This document shows positions 43,661 to 53,849 of a stretch of DNA of 64,000 nt, piece by piece (the first letter of the stretch is position 1; every line of letters starts with the position of its first letter). The notes below the pieces were generated by a model. It was not told the DNA's origin and did not search any database. It saw only the letters and a program-made list of their open reading frames with translations. The translations under genes and the position numbers were made by a program. Source of the DNA: Acidobacteriota bacterium (GTDB lineage Bacteria; Acidobacteriota; Terriglobia; Terriglobales; Acidobacteriaceae); the NCBI GenBank assembly GCA_019351975.1, contig JABBOG010000002.1:5060-69059 (forward strand), read 5' to 3'.

Positions 43661-44715
43661 GGCTTCACCATTTCCGTTGTGCCCTGTGTGGGCGTTGTTG
43701 GAGCTGCTTGGTTCGACTCCGAAGTCACCAGCGTCTGCTGGATCCGGTAGTTCGATTGCATATCCTTAATATATTCGACGAGGTCGATCAATCCATCTTC
43801 GCTGATCTGACCTTGATAAGTCGGCATGATCGGAGCAAAACCCGCGGTCACGTGCTGCGACGGGTTCAAAATCGCGTCACGTATGTAGGCGTCGTTCACC
43901 AAAACCTGGCTCCCGTCGGTCAACGTTAGGCGCGAGCCGTAAACGCCTGCGAGGTTCGGTCCACGTGCTGCTGCATTGCCGCTGTGGCACGAGTTGCATC
44001 CCATGCTTGCGAAGAGACGCTCGCCGTTCTGCGCCAGACTCATCCCGGAATTCGACTGCGCCAGCCACTTCTTGTAGTCCTCCGGAGTAAGCACCGTCAC
44101 TTCGCCAATCATGCCCGAGTGCTGCGTACCGCAGTACTGCGTGCAGAAGATATGGTACGTGCCTACCTGCGTCGGCTCAAACCAGACCGTCGAATACCGG
44201 CCGGGAATCACTTCGCGCTTGATGCGGAAGTCCGGGATCGAGAAGCTGTGGAAGACGTCCTGCGAAATCATCGTCAACTGAACCGGCTGCCCCGTCGGGA
44301 CGTGCAGTGCGTTGATCTCGTGCTGGCCTCCCGGGTGCTCTGCCTTCCACATCCACTGCTTGCCCACGACGTAGATGTTCATGGCATTGGTCGGCGGGTT
44401 GTAGATGCGGAAGTACAACAGCGCGCCCCATACAAACGTCACCAGAAAGATCGCGAGCGGAATGATCGTCCAGGTCGCCTCCAGTAGCGTCGAGCCCTCG
44501 ATCTGTGTCGCCACCGGATTCTTTTCACGCCGGTAGCGGATCGAAAACACAAGAAGAAGCACTGCGACGAGCGCCGTACCGACGATCGTCATCAACAGCA
44601 GGAAGACATACAGCGCGTCAACGTATGGCGAAATGCCGCTCGCCTCTGCCGGGAACAGCGCAGAGTTGTGCAGCCACTTCACCAAAAATTCCCACAATAC
44701 TGGACTAAGTCCCAT
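43657..44715 (-). CDS. ctaC: Cytochrome c oxidase subunit II with fused cytochrome c (second oxidase)
   Basis: The 352-aa product has two N-terminal TM helices, a cupredoxin domain ('[15 protein letters not shown]', CuA ligands from '[13 protein letters not shown]' and '[12 protein letters not shown]') and a C-terminal cytochrome c domain with CNSCH and a candidate Met in '[12 protein letters not shown]'. Gln sits where the bridging Glu usually lies in CuA; that residue binds through its backbone, so function is probably kept. A Thr/Pro-rich tail ends the protein. It lies 2 bp after the SCO gene. Confidence 0.95.
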   Translation of the reverse strand: MGLSPVLWEFLVKWLHNSALFPAEASGISPYVDALYVFLLLMTIVGTALVAVLLLVFSIRYRREKNPVATQIEGSTLLEATWTIIPLAIFLVTFVWGALLYFRIYNPPTNAMNIYVVGKQWMWKAEHPGGQHEINALHVPTGQPVQLTMISQDVFHSFSIPDFRIKREVIPGRYSTVWFEPTQVGTYHIFCTQYCGTQHSGMIGEVTVLTPEDYKKWLAQSNSGMSLAQNGERLFASMGCNSCHSGNAAARGPNLAGVYGSRLTLTDGSQVLVNDAYIRDAILNPSQHVTAGFAPIMPTYQGQISEDGLIDLVEYIKDMQSNYRIQQTLVTSESNQAAPTTPTQGTTEMVKP

Positions 44716-44717
44716 CG

Positions 44718-45659
44718 TTAACCTTTATCCGTTTCGCCGGTCTTGCCCGGCTTTGATGTGTCTTGATCGTGCGAAAGCTGGATATCTCGCCGAAACATGA
44801 GGAATATGAACCCGCCCAAGGAGGCCACTGTGATAATGCCACCCAACTGCACAGCACGCACCACCATCAGGGAGTGCTTGTCGATCTGAGGGTCGTACCT
44901 GTAGCAGTACGTCAGGATGTTTGCTACAGGCGAACCAATCTTGTTGCCCGACGCATCAATCAGCCCAAGCAGCACATCCTTGGGGGAGTATTCGACGCCA
45001 AGATAGTACTGCGCCAGCTTCCCCTCCGGTGTTGCGATCTCAATCGAGCTCGCATGCGCAAACTGGTCGAGCTTGCCGTCCGGACCTGCGACCCGCAAAT
45101 ACCCAAAGCCGGTCGCATGGGTCACGGCATCGATCGCAGGCTGCTTCCCCGTTAGATAATGCCATCCGCTTGCTGTCTCCGGATGACCGTAGCGCCTCAG
45201 ATAAAACGCCTTCTTTTGAGCAGCGAGTTGCGGTGTTTCACTAGGATCGATGCTGATCACGACGACCTGAAAGTCCTTCCCAGGCGTGAGGTGAACCATC
45301 TCTAATGCGCTGGTCAGCCCATCCATCTCCTCAGAGCAAAGCATCGGGCAGTTGTAGTACACCGTGGTAAGCAGCACCGGGTGCTTTCCATCGAAGTACG
45401 TACCGAGGGTGACGGCGTGGCCGGTATCATCCACAAACTGGGAGTCCAGCGGTAACTGCGCGTTCAGATGCTGACGGACTTGAATCTTCTGCAGCACCGT
45501 TGGGAGCTGATCGCCCACATTCTCGCCTTCGGTCTTGTCGCCATAGCTCGACACCTGCGCGGAGCTCCGCAGCGGCAGCATAGACAGGCCGAACGCGAGC
45601 AGAAGCCCCGCTATCGCCGTCGCTCTTCGAGTTATAGAACCTGCCGTCAAGGTGTACAT
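44718..45659 (-). CDS. SCO1/SenC family copper chaperone
   Basis: The 313-aa protein has an N-terminal signal/anchor ('AIAGLLLAFGLSMLPLRSSA') and a thioredoxin-like domain with the copper-binding CxxxC in 'YYNCPMLCSEEMDG'. A likely His ligand lies downstream ('FAHASSIEIATPEG'), and a second TM helix near the C-terminus ('LGGIITVASLGGFIFLMF'). SCO proteins load the CuA site of oxidase subunit II, and the ctaC gene follows 2 bp downstream. It connects the act genes to the oxidase genes. Confidence 0.93.
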   Translation of the reverse strand: MYTLTAGSITRRATAIAGLLLAFGLSMLPLRSSAQVSSYGDKTEGENVGDQLPTVLQKIQVRQHLNAQLPLDSQFVDDTGHAVTLGTYFDGKHPVLLTTVYYNCPMLCSEEMDGLTSALEMVHLTPGKDFQVVVISIDPSETPQLAAQKKAFYLRRYGHPETASGWHYLTGKQPAIDAVTHATGFGYLRVAGPDGKLDQFAHASSIEIATPEGKLAQYYLGVEYSPKDVLLGLIDASGNKIGSPVANILTYCYRYDPQIDKHSLMVVRAVQLGGIITVASLGGFIFLMFRRDIQLSHDQDTSKPGKTGETDKG

Positions 45660-45740
45660 ATCCTAATCTTACTTCTTGCAGTGCAACTCTTGGGCTGAAC
45701 ATTTGACCGCTCCAGCCTGCGTTTGTGTGACCCTACAGAG

Positions 45741-46418
45741 CTAGCGCTTTTCCTGCGCCTGCTTGAACTCATTCCTCTCGTTACGCGCCTCGATGGTCTG
45801 CAACTCATATCCGGTTCGCGCAAAGCCATTCGTCAGCGGAGCGGTGACAACCGGTTTTGACTCGCCCGCCATCAACGTAACCGGTTGGTCGGACGCAGCT
45901 GCCTGAGGCAGGCCGCGCTGCACAACAAGCTGCATCGCGCGGTCAATCGGGATGCGAATCGTGCCGGAGGGTAAGTCCGCCGAAGAACTGTAGTAGTGCA
46001 GCAATAAATCCTCGCGTGCGTGCAGATCGGCCAGATCCTGATTGCCGTCATCGGTCTCCAGGCGGGGCGTCGGAAAGACCTGCGTCATGCGCTGTAGCTG
46101 GCGCTGCTCCAGGGTGGCGTTCGACGTGAGATCCTCACGCTTCTGCCCATACTTCGTGACGCCCACAGAGGAAAGATTCGTATGCCACTTGTCCGCCGGT
46201 CCGTCATGCTTTGCAAGGGCGTAGTTGATCGCCTTGCCCATGGCGAAGCAGAAGAAGAAGAAGATCGTGACAAACCCTGCCAGACCCGCCAGGAACGTGA
46301 CGACGCCTCCAATGTTGACGTCCTGTGTCTCGTAGCCCGGGTGCTCAGTGTCATGCTGCGGCGCAGCGTGTGCGGCAACGCCCTCCGGCTTCCCCATATC
46401 GTGTCCCTTAGTGTGCAT
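45741..46418 (-). CDS. Unknown single-TM protein between actF and SCO
   Basis: From ATG 46418 (11-bp overlap with the actF stop; ATG 46397 is an alternative) the product is about 225 aa. A His-rich N-terminus precedes one strong membrane helix ('VTFLAGLAGFVTIFFFFCFA'). A soluble, probably periplasmic domain follows, with 'QVFPTPRLETDDGNQDLADL' and 'IPIDRAMQLVVQRGLP'. It has no cofactor motif. Its fixed place between Complex III and oxidase genes suggests a structural link or assembly subunit of the ACIII-caa3 complex, but I recognise no named family. Confidence 0.8.
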   Translation of the reverse strand: MHTKGHDMGKPEGVAAHAAPQHDTEHPGYETQDVNIGGVVTFLAGLAGFVTIFFFFCFAMGKAINYALAKHDGPADKWHTNLSSVGVTKYGQKREDLTSNATLEQRQLQRMTQVFPTPRLETDDGNQDLADLHAREDLLLHYYSSSADLPSGTIRIPIDRAMQLVVQRGLPQAAASDQPVTLMAGESKPVVTAPLTNGFARTGYELQTIEARNERNEFKQAQEKR

Positions 46419-47754
46419 GCTCAGGCTCCAATAGCTCTTCCGTGTGAGGATCATTCACGTTGATCAGTGGCCGCTTCATCAGTTCGGTAAGGTAGATCAC
46501 CATCCAGACCGCAACCACGGCGACGGGGACTGTTACATAGGCCAGAATCCCGACGTTCCCTCGAATGTGAAGATTGCTCGCTGCATCCTTGAAGTTTGGC
46601 TCGATCAGCCAGAACATATCCACCAGGCGCGCAAACAGCATGAACACACACAGCCAGATCATCTTGTGCTTGGACCGTTTGAAGTCCCGTGACAGCAGGA
46701 TGCAGAACGGGATCAACCAGTGGCAGACCACATCCAGCGTGCAGATCATCCACCATCCACCGTGGATCCGGTGCAGATACCACGGAATTTCGTCGGGGAC
46801 GTTGCCCGACCAGATGATCAGGAACTCCGCAAATGTCAGGTAGATGTTCAACATCACAAACGCGAACGTCAGCTTGCCGAGATCGTGAAGCTCAGTGACA
46901 CGGAACATCGTCTTGATCGGCTCGTAGCGCGACAACAGGATAAGGGTCAACATACCGAGCGCCAGCACGGCGTAGCCCTGCGCCACCAGAAACTGCAGGC
47001 CGTAGACCGACGAATACCATGTCACATCCAGCGATTTCACGAAGACGATGACAAACGCCGTCATCATAACGACGTAGACCAGGATCGACGGCCCGGATAA
47101 ATTCTCGAACCGAATGCGCCAACGATCATAGCTGGCAAGGGTACCCGCGTCGCTGTCCTGATCGCGCTGGACCGACCAGCGATTCAAGAGGGTGATCACC
47201 AGCGCCATGAAGCCCAGCACTATGGCTGCCTGGACCACGGCGGCCGTTGGATTCAGCATCGTGTGTTTGGAGTTCGCCGTGAGCTGCTGCTCCTGGGTCA
47301 TCAAACCCTGCTTGAAAGCCTGCAGCGTCGCCGCCTTGTTTGGGAACGCGGCCCACTGGTACAAGTGCTTCATGAGGAACAGGATGGGAAGAAGCATCAC
47401 GACAAGCGCCCAGATGGTGCGAGTCATCGCCTCCAGAGGCCGCCGCAGAATGTCACCCCATTTGCCGCCCGACACATACTGCACCATCAAGAATGCGAGC
47501 GCGCCGCCACAGAAGTTGAAGCACGTCATGTAGCCCATAAGATAGGCGCGGAGCAGGTGCTCTCTCCCCAGCGGAACAAAGAGGAACACCAGCGAGATGA
47601 GGGCAAAGACTACCGCCACGATAGCGGCGCGTACTCGCCACACACCCACCGCGTCGGGCGCCGTGAGTACCGCAGGCAGCGTGTTCACCCCTTGATACCG
47701 CGCCACTTCAGGACGCTGGAGGTTTCCTCCGTGATGTTCGTGTGCCATTTCCAT
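46408..47754 (-). CDS. actF: Alternative Complex III subunit ActF (NrfD-like quinone-site subunit)
   Basis: The 448-aa protein has about ten TM helices, including 'HLLRAYLMGYMTCFNFCGGA', 'LGFMALVITLLNRWSVQRDQ' and 'CHWLIPFCILLSRDFKRSKH'. It resembles ActF, a paralogue of ActC with the NrfD fold. In ACIII it lies in the membrane with ActC and may help proton translocation. A 51-bp gap separates it from actE. The His-rich ends ('MAHEHHGG', 'EPEHAH') have no known role. Confidence 0.9.
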   Translation of the reverse strand: MEMAHEHHGGNLQRPEVARYQGVNTLPAVLTAPDAVGVWRVRAAIVAVVFALISLVFLFVPLGREHLLRAYLMGYMTCFNFCGGALAFLMVQYVSGGKWGDILRRPLEAMTRTIWALVVMLLPILFLMKHLYQWAAFPNKAATLQAFKQGLMTQEQQLTANSKHTMLNPTAAVVQAAIVLGFMALVITLLNRWSVQRDQDSDAGTLASYDRWRIRFENLSGPSILVYVVMMTAFVIVFVKSLDVTWYSSVYGLQFLVAQGYAVLALGMLTLILLSRYEPIKTMFRVTELHDLGKLTFAFVMLNIYLTFAEFLIIWSGNVPDEIPWYLHRIHGGWWMICTLDVVCHWLIPFCILLSRDFKRSKHKMIWLCVFMLFARLVDMFWLIEPNFKDAASNLHIRGNVGILAYVTVPVAVVAVWMVIYLTELMKRPLINVNDPHTEELLEPEHAH

Positions 47755-47805
47755 GCTTCAGTCGCCTTCGAATTCCAGAATCAAAGATTGGTGCATCGTC
47801 ATTAC

Positions 47806-48666
47806 TTACTCAGGACGCTGATACGGTGTCCCATCGGAGGAGCGAGCCATAGGTGCTCCCCCTGAGTCGCGCTGTCCAGAGTTACTCGTTGCGGCTTGAC
47901 CGTAGTGTGCGCCCGCACCGTTGGGCGGTGTGCCCATCGGCTGGCCGGGAATACCGTTATTCTGCCCGTTCGGCGTTCCGTAAACTGCGGTTCCTGGAAG
48001 CTCCCACGGATCAGCAAACCCGGGAGGCATTCCATCATCCTTCGCGATCGCATGCAGATCTTCCACATGATCGCCCGAGGCAACATCGCTGGACTTGGCA
48101 TTCTGGCTTAACTGCAGCGCGCGAATGTACGCCGCAATTGCCCACCGGTCCGCAGGTGTTACCTGTGCTGCATAATCCGGCATCGCTCCGTAGCCATTGC
48201 TGATCACAGCGAAGAAGTGGCCGAGCGGCGCATTGCGCAACCGGTCAGTATGAAAGTTCCCGGCCGGGAGATATCCGCGCTGCACGATCATACCTTCGCC
48301 ATTGCCGACCCGCGAGTGGCAGGGCGTGCAGTAGATGTTGTACCGTTCTTGCCCACGCGCCATCGTCGCGGGCGTCAGTGGAATTGGCAGCCCGTCGCCT
48401 TCTTTGCCGTTCTGAATTCCAGTGTAGAAGTACGAATCCTCTACCCCTTGATTCCGAGCCACCGTATCCTCAACCTGCGGCCTCACAGAACGGCCCGAAG
48501 CGTAAAAGGACGTACCGCGCTGCGGAATGAACTTTGGCTGGTTATGCATGTCTTGACGGCAGCCGGCGAGCAGCAGCATCGCCGCCATTGCGCTGACAGC
48601 ACCCAACGTAGTTGCGAATCTCATCGGTCGTCCTACTCTTTTGTGCATCCGCTCCAGGTTCCGCAT
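47806..48666 (-). CDS. actE: Alternative Complex III subunit ActE (monohaem cytochrome c lipoprotein)
   Basis: The 286-aa product has a lipoprotein signal ('MAAMLLLAGC') and one CTPCH in 'YCTPCHSRVGNGEG', with a likely Met ligand in 'GYGAMPDYAAQV'. A Gly/Asn/Pro-rich tail of about 60 residues closes it. ActE receives electrons from the pentahaem ActA and passes them to the oxidase cytochrome domain. The start overlaps the actD stop by one base. Confidence 0.92.
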   Translation of the reverse strand: MRNLERMHKRVGRPMRFATTLGAVSAMAAMLLLAGCRQDMHNQPKFIPQRGTSFYASGRSVRPQVEDTVARNQGVEDSYFYTGIQNGKEGDGLPIPLTPATMARGQERYNIYCTPCHSRVGNGEGMIVQRGYLPAGNFHTDRLRNAPLGHFFAVISNGYGAMPDYAAQVTPADRWAIAAYIRALQLSQNAKSSDVASGDHVEDLHAIAKDDGMPPGFADPWELPGTAVYGTPNGQNNGIPGQPMGTPPNGAGAHYGQAATSNSGQRDSGGAPMARSSDGTPYQRPE

Positions 48667-49208
48667 CAGTGGTCAACCTCCACAACGGAAACAGGAGAAA
48701 ATTGCTCTAAAAACTGCCTCGTCTGCGCGCGGTCAAAGCGCGGATCGTGAGACTCCAGGCACAGGAAAAACTTGTCGGATGTTGCTCCGCTCGCAAAATT
48801 GGGTGCATTGAAGAGCGGATGATAGAGCTGTGGCAGACCATTCTGCGCGATCATGCCGAACGCAGTTGAAAGACCCGCAAACAGGATCGTCATCTCATAC
48901 TCTGGAATCACGAACGCTGGCCAGCTGAACAGCGGCATCGCGCGGAGATTCAACGGATATCCCCAGACGTTAATCCACGTCTCCAGCAGAAATCCCGTGG
49001 TGAGACCCGCCAGCCCGCCCAAGAGACACATCAGCGGAACCCGTGTCTTATGGAAGCGCAGCGCCTCAGCCGCCTCTTCTACGGGGTACGGCGTATAGCA
49101 CTCCATCCGGCGATACCCTTCGCGGTGCGCCATCTCGGTTGCATGCACCAGCTCGCTGGGCGTATTGAACTCGGCCAAAAGGCCATAGATACCTTCACGC
49201 GGTGGCAT
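48666..49208 (-). CDS. actD: Alternative Complex III subunit ActD (DUF3341)
   Basis: The 180-aa DUF3341 protein starts 'GIYGLLAEFNTPSELVHATE'. Two membrane helices follow ('VPLMCLLGGLAGLTTGFLLE', 'YEMTILFAGLSTAFGMIAQN'), then a cytoplasmic C-terminal domain with 'SDKFFLCLESHDPRFD'. In ACIII it is a membrane subunit without cofactors. Its start overlaps the actC stop by one base. Confidence 0.93.
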   Translation of the reverse strand: MPPREGIYGLLAEFNTPSELVHATEMAHREGYRRMECYTPYPVEEAAEALRFHKTRVPLMCLLGGLAGLTTGFLLETWINVWGYPLNLRAMPLFSWPAFVIPEYEMTILFAGLSTAFGMIAQNGLPQLYHPLFNAPNFASGATSDKFFLCLESHDPRFDRAQTRQFLEQFSPVSVVEVDH

Positions 49209-50647
49209 TAGAGCGCCTCCTGTACAACAACTTCAGCATCGGCACCGCCGGGGCGAATCTTGGTCTGCGGCAGCATCATGCGAATCTCGGACATGGGAAT
49301 CATCGGTGCGAGACGAGCGAAGAGCAGAAACAGCATCGTGAAGAGACCCCACGTTCCGATAAACAGCATGTAATCCCACTTCGTTGCCCGGTACGTGCCC
49401 CAGCTCGACGGAAGATAATCGCGGTACAGCGTCGTCACAACGATCACAAACCGTTCAAACCACATGCCTATGTTCACGATGAACGACAGCACGAAGAGGT
49501 ACGCCACATTCACCCGCAACTTGCGGCTCCACAGCGTAGTGAGGGGGATGGCGATATTGGTCAGAATCAGGATCCAGTACGCCCAGCCCATCGGCCCAAA
49601 CATACGGTTCCACATCATGAAGAACTCCCAGTGGCTGGCCGAGTACCAGCTCATGAAGACCTCCATGCCGTACCCATACGCCACGATCGAGCCCGTCGCC
49701 AGCATGACCTTGGCCATATTATCCAGGTGCCGCAACGTCACAAGATCTTCCAGGTGATAGAATTTGCGGATCGGAATCGCCAGCGTCAACACCATCGCAA
49801 AGCCGGAGTACACCGCACCCGCAACGAAGTAGGGCGGAAAGATCGTCGTGTGCCATCCCGCCATTGCGGCGACCGCGAAGTCGAAGCTGATCGTCGTATG
49901 CACCGACAGCACAAGCGGCGTGGACAGCCCGGCCAGCAGCAATGAAGCCGACTCATACCGGATCCAATGCCGTGTCGATCCCCTCCAGCCCAAGGACAGC
50001 ATACCGTACACATACTTGGCCAGCGGCATCGTCGCGCGGTCGCGCAGTGTTCCCAGGTCAGGGATCATACCGATATACCAGAACACCACCGAGATCGTTG
50101 CGTACGTCGATACCGCGAAGACGTCCCAAGCCAGCGGGCTGCGGAACTGCGGCCATACGTTCATGGAGTTCGGATACGGAAGCAGCCAGTACCCCAGCCA
50201 CGGACGCCCGATGTGCAGCAGCGGGAACATGCCTGCGCAGACCACCGCGAAGATCGTCATCGCCTCCGCAAACCGGTTGATCGAGTTGCGCCAGGTCTGC
50301 TTGAACAGCAGCAGAATCGCCGAAATCAGCGTTCCCGCGTGACCGATACCGATCCACCACACAAAGTTGATGATCGCAAAGCCCCAGGCGCCAGGGATGG
50401 TGATACCCCAGATGCCGACGCCCTTCAGCACCAGCCAGGTTACTGCAATCACGACGCCCGTCGCGATAGTTGCCGCTAGAAACAGACCGCCAACCCATGC
50501 CCACGGCGTGTTTGCCGTCAGCACAATGCCGGCGATCTTCTGCGTCACACTCTTGAAGGTATGACCGGGTGCGATGACCGCGTACTCGCCGGTGCGCGGG
50601 TCAATCATCGGATCGACGATTTCAGGAATGGGTCCTTGGGTTGCCAT
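49208..50647 (-). CDS. actC: Alternative Complex III subunit ActC (NrfD-like)
   Basis: From ATG 50647 (1 bp after the actB stop; an upstream start at 50656 would overlap) the product is 479 aa with ten or so TM helices. Typical NrfD/ActC segments include 'IPGAWGFAIINFVWWIGIGH', 'LIRYE'-type periplasmic loops ('RHWIRYESASLLLAGLSTPL'), 'YGMEVFMSWYSASHWEFFMM' and 'NIGMWFERFVIVVTTLYRDY'. It contains the quinol oxidation site next to the Fe-S domain of ActB. Confidence 0.95.
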   Translation of the reverse strand: MATQGPIPEIVDPMIDPRTGEYAVIAPGHTFKSVTQKIAGIVLTANTPWAWVGGLFLAATIATGVVIAVTWLVLKGVGIWGITIPGAWGFAIINFVWWIGIGHAGTLISAILLLFKQTWRNSINRFAEAMTIFAVVCAGMFPLLHIGRPWLGYWLLPYPNSMNVWPQFRSPLAWDVFAVSTYATISVVFWYIGMIPDLGTLRDRATMPLAKYVYGMLSLGWRGSTRHWIRYESASLLLAGLSTPLVLSVHTTISFDFAVAAMAGWHTTIFPPYFVAGAVYSGFAMVLTLAIPIRKFYHLEDLVTLRHLDNMAKVMLATGSIVAYGYGMEVFMSWYSASHWEFFMMWNRMFGPMGWAYWILILTNIAIPLTTLWSRKLRVNVAYLFVLSFIVNIGMWFERFVIVVTTLYRDYLPSSWGTYRATKWDYMLFIGTWGLFTMLFLLFARLAPMIPMSEIRMMLPQTKIRPGGADAEVVVQEAL

Positions 50648-50648
50648 G

Positions 50649-53600
50649 TTATGCAAGCTCCGCGTTCGGGTTGATGACGCCAGCGGTATAACTTGTGCGC
50701 GGACGATAGTTCAGATCTTCAAGGACGTGATAATCGCGCTCGGCTGCCTTGAGCTTGGTCACACGCGCCTTTGGATCGTTCAGGTTACCAAAAACGATAG
50801 CATCGGTCGGGCAGGCCTGCTGGCAAGCTGTCTGGATCTCGCCATCTGCGATCGCCCGATTGTTCTTGTCGGCCTCGATCTTCACTTCTGCAATGCGCTG
50901 GATGCAGTAGCTGCACTTCTCCATCACACCGCGCGACCGCACCGTTACATCTGGGTTGCGCATGAACTTGAGGCTCTCGGTGTCATAGTCCGAGTACAGC
51001 AGGAAATTGAACCGGCGCACCTTGTACGGGCAGTTATTCGAGCAGTACCGGGTCCCAACGCAACGGTTGTATACCATCGTGTTGATTCCCTCTGGCGTGT
51101 GAACCGTCGCTCCTACCGGGCAGACCTGCTCGCACCCTGCACTCTCGCAGTGCTGGCAGGCCATCGGTTGGAAGTGAGCCTTGGGTGCATGCAGATCGCC
51201 CTCGAAGTATGTATCGATGCGGATCCACTGCATGATGCGGCCAATCAGTACCTGTTCACGCCCAACCACAGCAATGTTGTTCTCTGCGTAGCAGCTTACA
51301 ATGCACGCATTGCAGCCCACGCAGGAGTTCAGATCGATCGACATGCCCCACTTGTTCTGCAACACCTTCGCATTATTGCCAACGACCTCAACGTGGTCGT
51401 ACCGCCAGTTGTCCGGGAAAAAGCTCTCGTCGTGCGGAACATGCTCTCCCTGCGGATTGTACCCAACCTTATTGACCAGCGTTCCGTCAGAGTCCTTCGT
51501 CCCCAGGTGCGCGTAATCCGGATTCTTCAGCGCCTCTTCGTAGGTCGCATACCGGATAATCGAGCGCTCCATCGCCTCATGTCCCGCCAGCGAGTAGGTC
51601 CCCTGCGTGTCGTACTCAGGACGCTCCAGATCATGCTGCGCATACGCCCCGCGGTGCTCAATATTGTGCACCTTGGTCACGCAGAGCTCGTACATGCCTT
51701 TGCCGCGCGCCACCGTCAGGCCACCCTGGTACTGCGGGTGATCCGCGGTGCGCAGCGCGTAGGCACTGAAGCCTACGCCCGCGCCAACTCGTCCGCACTC
51801 CGCACGCCGTCCCAGACCCAGGCTCACCGTGATAGCGCCATCAGGATGCCCCGGGCACATCAGGACAGGCGTGATGATCTTGCGGCCGTTGAGCGTCAGC
51901 TCAATGGCCTCATTCTCCTCAATTCCCAGCTTGCCCATCAGGTCCATGTTCATCAGCGCGGCATTGTCCCACGAGATGTTCGTGACCTGCTTCGGCAACT
52001 CCTGCAGCCAGCCATTATTGCCATAGCGCCCGTCATAGATCGACGCATCCGGCACAAAGTTAATCTCCAGGCCCGTCGCCTGTTCACTAGCCATCCCGGC
52101 CCCAGCCTTGGGCGCGCCCAACGTCTTCGGAGTGAATGCCGTATTTTCTACCCAGCCATCGTGGACAGCCTTACGCCACGCCTTGCCGAAGTCTGCCGGA
52201 TTACCCTTGCCGCCGCCGATATACGTCTTCGCATTCGCAACCACCGCGTCATACGCACTCACGGATGGATCCAGCAGCGTCTGCAGCACGTCATGCGCGC
52301 TCTTGCCGCCATACAGCGGCGCAATCATCGGCTGCACAATCGAGATCGTGCCGTCATACGCCCGCGCGTCCGTCCAGCTCTCCAGGTAATGAGCTTTATT
52401 GATATGCCACGTGGAGTAGAAGCCCGTCTCATCCAGATGCATCCCCAGATGCACGCTGTTCGGCACCTTGTTGAAGGCATCTTCAAAGTTCAAATCGACC
52501 GGAGCGTTGTAGAGTGGATTGACGCCCAGCATCACCAGCCACTGCACCTTGCCCGCGTTCATGTCCGCGACCAGCGCCTTCAGATCTGACGTATGCTCGC
52601 TCGGAATCGGTGCGACCGTCTCGGTATACATCACCGTCTTGCCCACAGCACCCTGTGCGTTCACCGTCAGCGCAGCGTTATGTGCTGCCTGCGAGCTCTG
52701 CGGCCCAACGATGACAGCAAATCTTCCGCCCGACTTCTTGATATCGCCCAGCACAGCTGTCAGGAACTTCTGCGTCTCAGGCTTGTTCAGCCCCGCACCA
52801 CTGCCACCCGCCAATGCGTTCGCAAAGGCGTCGATCTCGCTCGGCGTCAAGGCCAAACGATGGTCCGCCTTGAAGCCCGTCACCGTCGGCATCGTCTCGA
52901 CGACATACATCCGGCTCATCGGCTTGTCTTTATCGAACCTCCGCCGCGCGCCCCACGATGCGGAAAGCGGCAAATTCCCTGGGAATCCAATCCCCCCGAG
53001 GAAGTCCGCATCGATGGCCAGAATCACGTCCGCGGCGTCCAGTTTGTACTGTGTATCGTAGTAGTCCCCGAACGCCGCCTTGGAGGCCGCACGCGCCGTA
53101 TCGTTATTGATCGGCTCATACTGGATCAGCTTTGCCTGCGGATACTTCGCCTGCACCTGCTTCCACTGCGCAGCGAGCGTCGGCGACGTGACCGTCTCCG
53201 ACATGAATACCAGGCCTTCACCGGTCTTGGTCGCGTTGATTCCATTCGCGAACGCCGTCTGGAACGATGCAAAATCCGACACATCGCCGCGGTACCGCGG
53301 ATGATGCGAACGGTCCGGATCATACAGATCCAGCAGCGAAGCCTGCGTAAACGCATCCGACTTGCCCTTCGACATCGGGTGCTCCGGATTGCCATCGACC
53401 TTGATCGGGCGGAACGCATCGGACTTTACCAGCACCGGAATCGCACCCGTCGGGAACGGATGGGCCGACGCAAAGTACATCGACTTGCCCAGCACCAGGT
53501 CCTCTGGCTGCTTCACATACGGAAAGATCGCCTCCTCAGGCTGCTTGGTACATCCAGCCAGACCCGCCATCGCGAAGCTCGCCCCCATCACCTTCAGGAA

Positions 53601-53849
53601 GCTGCGGCGGCTGACCGCATCGACCCACTCCCCGGCCGAAGCCTGGCGCGGGAACTCCTCCTGCATCAACTCCTGGAACGCCGGCGTATCCGCCAGTTCA
53701 TCCAGGCTCTTCCAATAGCGCTTGCCGCTCTGGCCGTCGAGCTTCGCCCGCACCTCGGCGAGCGTCATCTTGGCCGGCGCAATCGCCGTAACTACGTGGG
53801 GCTGGTTCTCTGCCATCGGCTGTTCGATATCCATTCGCGTTTCGCTCAT
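50649..53849 (-). CDS. actB: Alternative Complex III subunit ActB (molybdopterin-like domain fused to Fe-S domain)
   Basis: ATG 53849 gives 1066 aa. After about 80 residues comes a Tat motif, 'SRRSFLKVMGASFAMAG' followed by LAGC. A large domain related to molybdopterin oxidoreductases but without an obvious Mo ligand follows. The C-terminal ferredoxin part carries 'CVGCNACIVSCYAENN', 'CQHCESAGCEQVCPVG', 'CVGTRYCSNNCPYKVRR' and 'CSYCIQRIAEVK'. This is the fused B1-B2 form of ActB. Clusters pass electrons from quinol at ActC to the haems of ActA. Its start overlaps the actA stop by 4 bp (ATGA). Confidence 0.96.
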   Translation of the reverse strand: MSETRMDIEQPMAENQPHVVTAIAPAKMTLAEVRAKLDGQSGKRYWKSLDELADTPAFQELMQEEFPRQASAGEWVDAVSRRSFLKVMGASFAMAGLAGCTKQPEEAIFPYVKQPEDLVLGKSMYFASAHPFPTGAIPVLVKSDAFRPIKVDGNPEHPMSKGKSDAFTQASLLDLYDPDRSHHPRYRGDVSDFASFQTAFANGINATKTGEGLVFMSETVTSPTLAAQWKQVQAKYPQAKLIQYEPINNDTARAASKAAFGDYYDTQYKLDAADVILAIDADFLGGIGFPGNLPLSASWGARRRFDKDKPMSRMYVVETMPTVTGFKADHRLALTPSEIDAFANALAGGSGAGLNKPETQKFLTAVLGDIKKSGGRFAVIVGPQSSQAAHNAALTVNAQGAVGKTVMYTETVAPIPSEHTSDLKALVADMNAGKVQWLVMLGVNPLYNAPVDLNFEDAFNKVPNSVHLGMHLDETGFYSTWHINKAHYLESWTDARAYDGTISIVQPMIAPLYGGKSAHDVLQTLLDPSVSAYDAVVANAKTYIGGGKGNPADFGKAWRKAVHDGWVENTAFTPKTLGAPKAGAGMASEQATGLEINFVPDASIYDGRYGNNGWLQELPKQVTNISWDNAALMNMDLMGKLGIEENEAIELTLNGRKIITPVLMCPGHPDGAITVSLGLGRRAECGRVGAGVGFSAYALRTADHPQYQGGLTVARGKGMYELCVTKVHNIEHRGAYAQHDLERPEYDTQGTYSLAGHEAMERSIIRYATYEEALKNPDYAHLGTKDSDGTLVNKVGYNPQGEHVPHDESFFPDNWRYDHVEVVGNNAKVLQNKWGMSIDLNSCVGCNACIVSCYAENNIAVVGREQVLIGRIMQWIRIDTYFEGDLHAPKAHFQPMACQHCESAGCEQVCPVGATVHTPEGINTMVYNRCVGTRYCSNNCPYKVRRFNFLLYSDYDTESLKFMRNPDVTVRSRGVMEKCSYCIQRIAEVKIEADKNNRAIADGEIQTACQQACPTDAIVFGNLNDPKARVTKLKAAERDYHVLEDLNYRPRTSYTAGVINPNAELA

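Noticed and set aside
50574-52589. 671-aa open frame on the plus strand opposite actB
   Set aside because: It is antisense to a strongly supported gene, Arg/His/Leu-rich and without domain features; it arises from the codon bias of actB.
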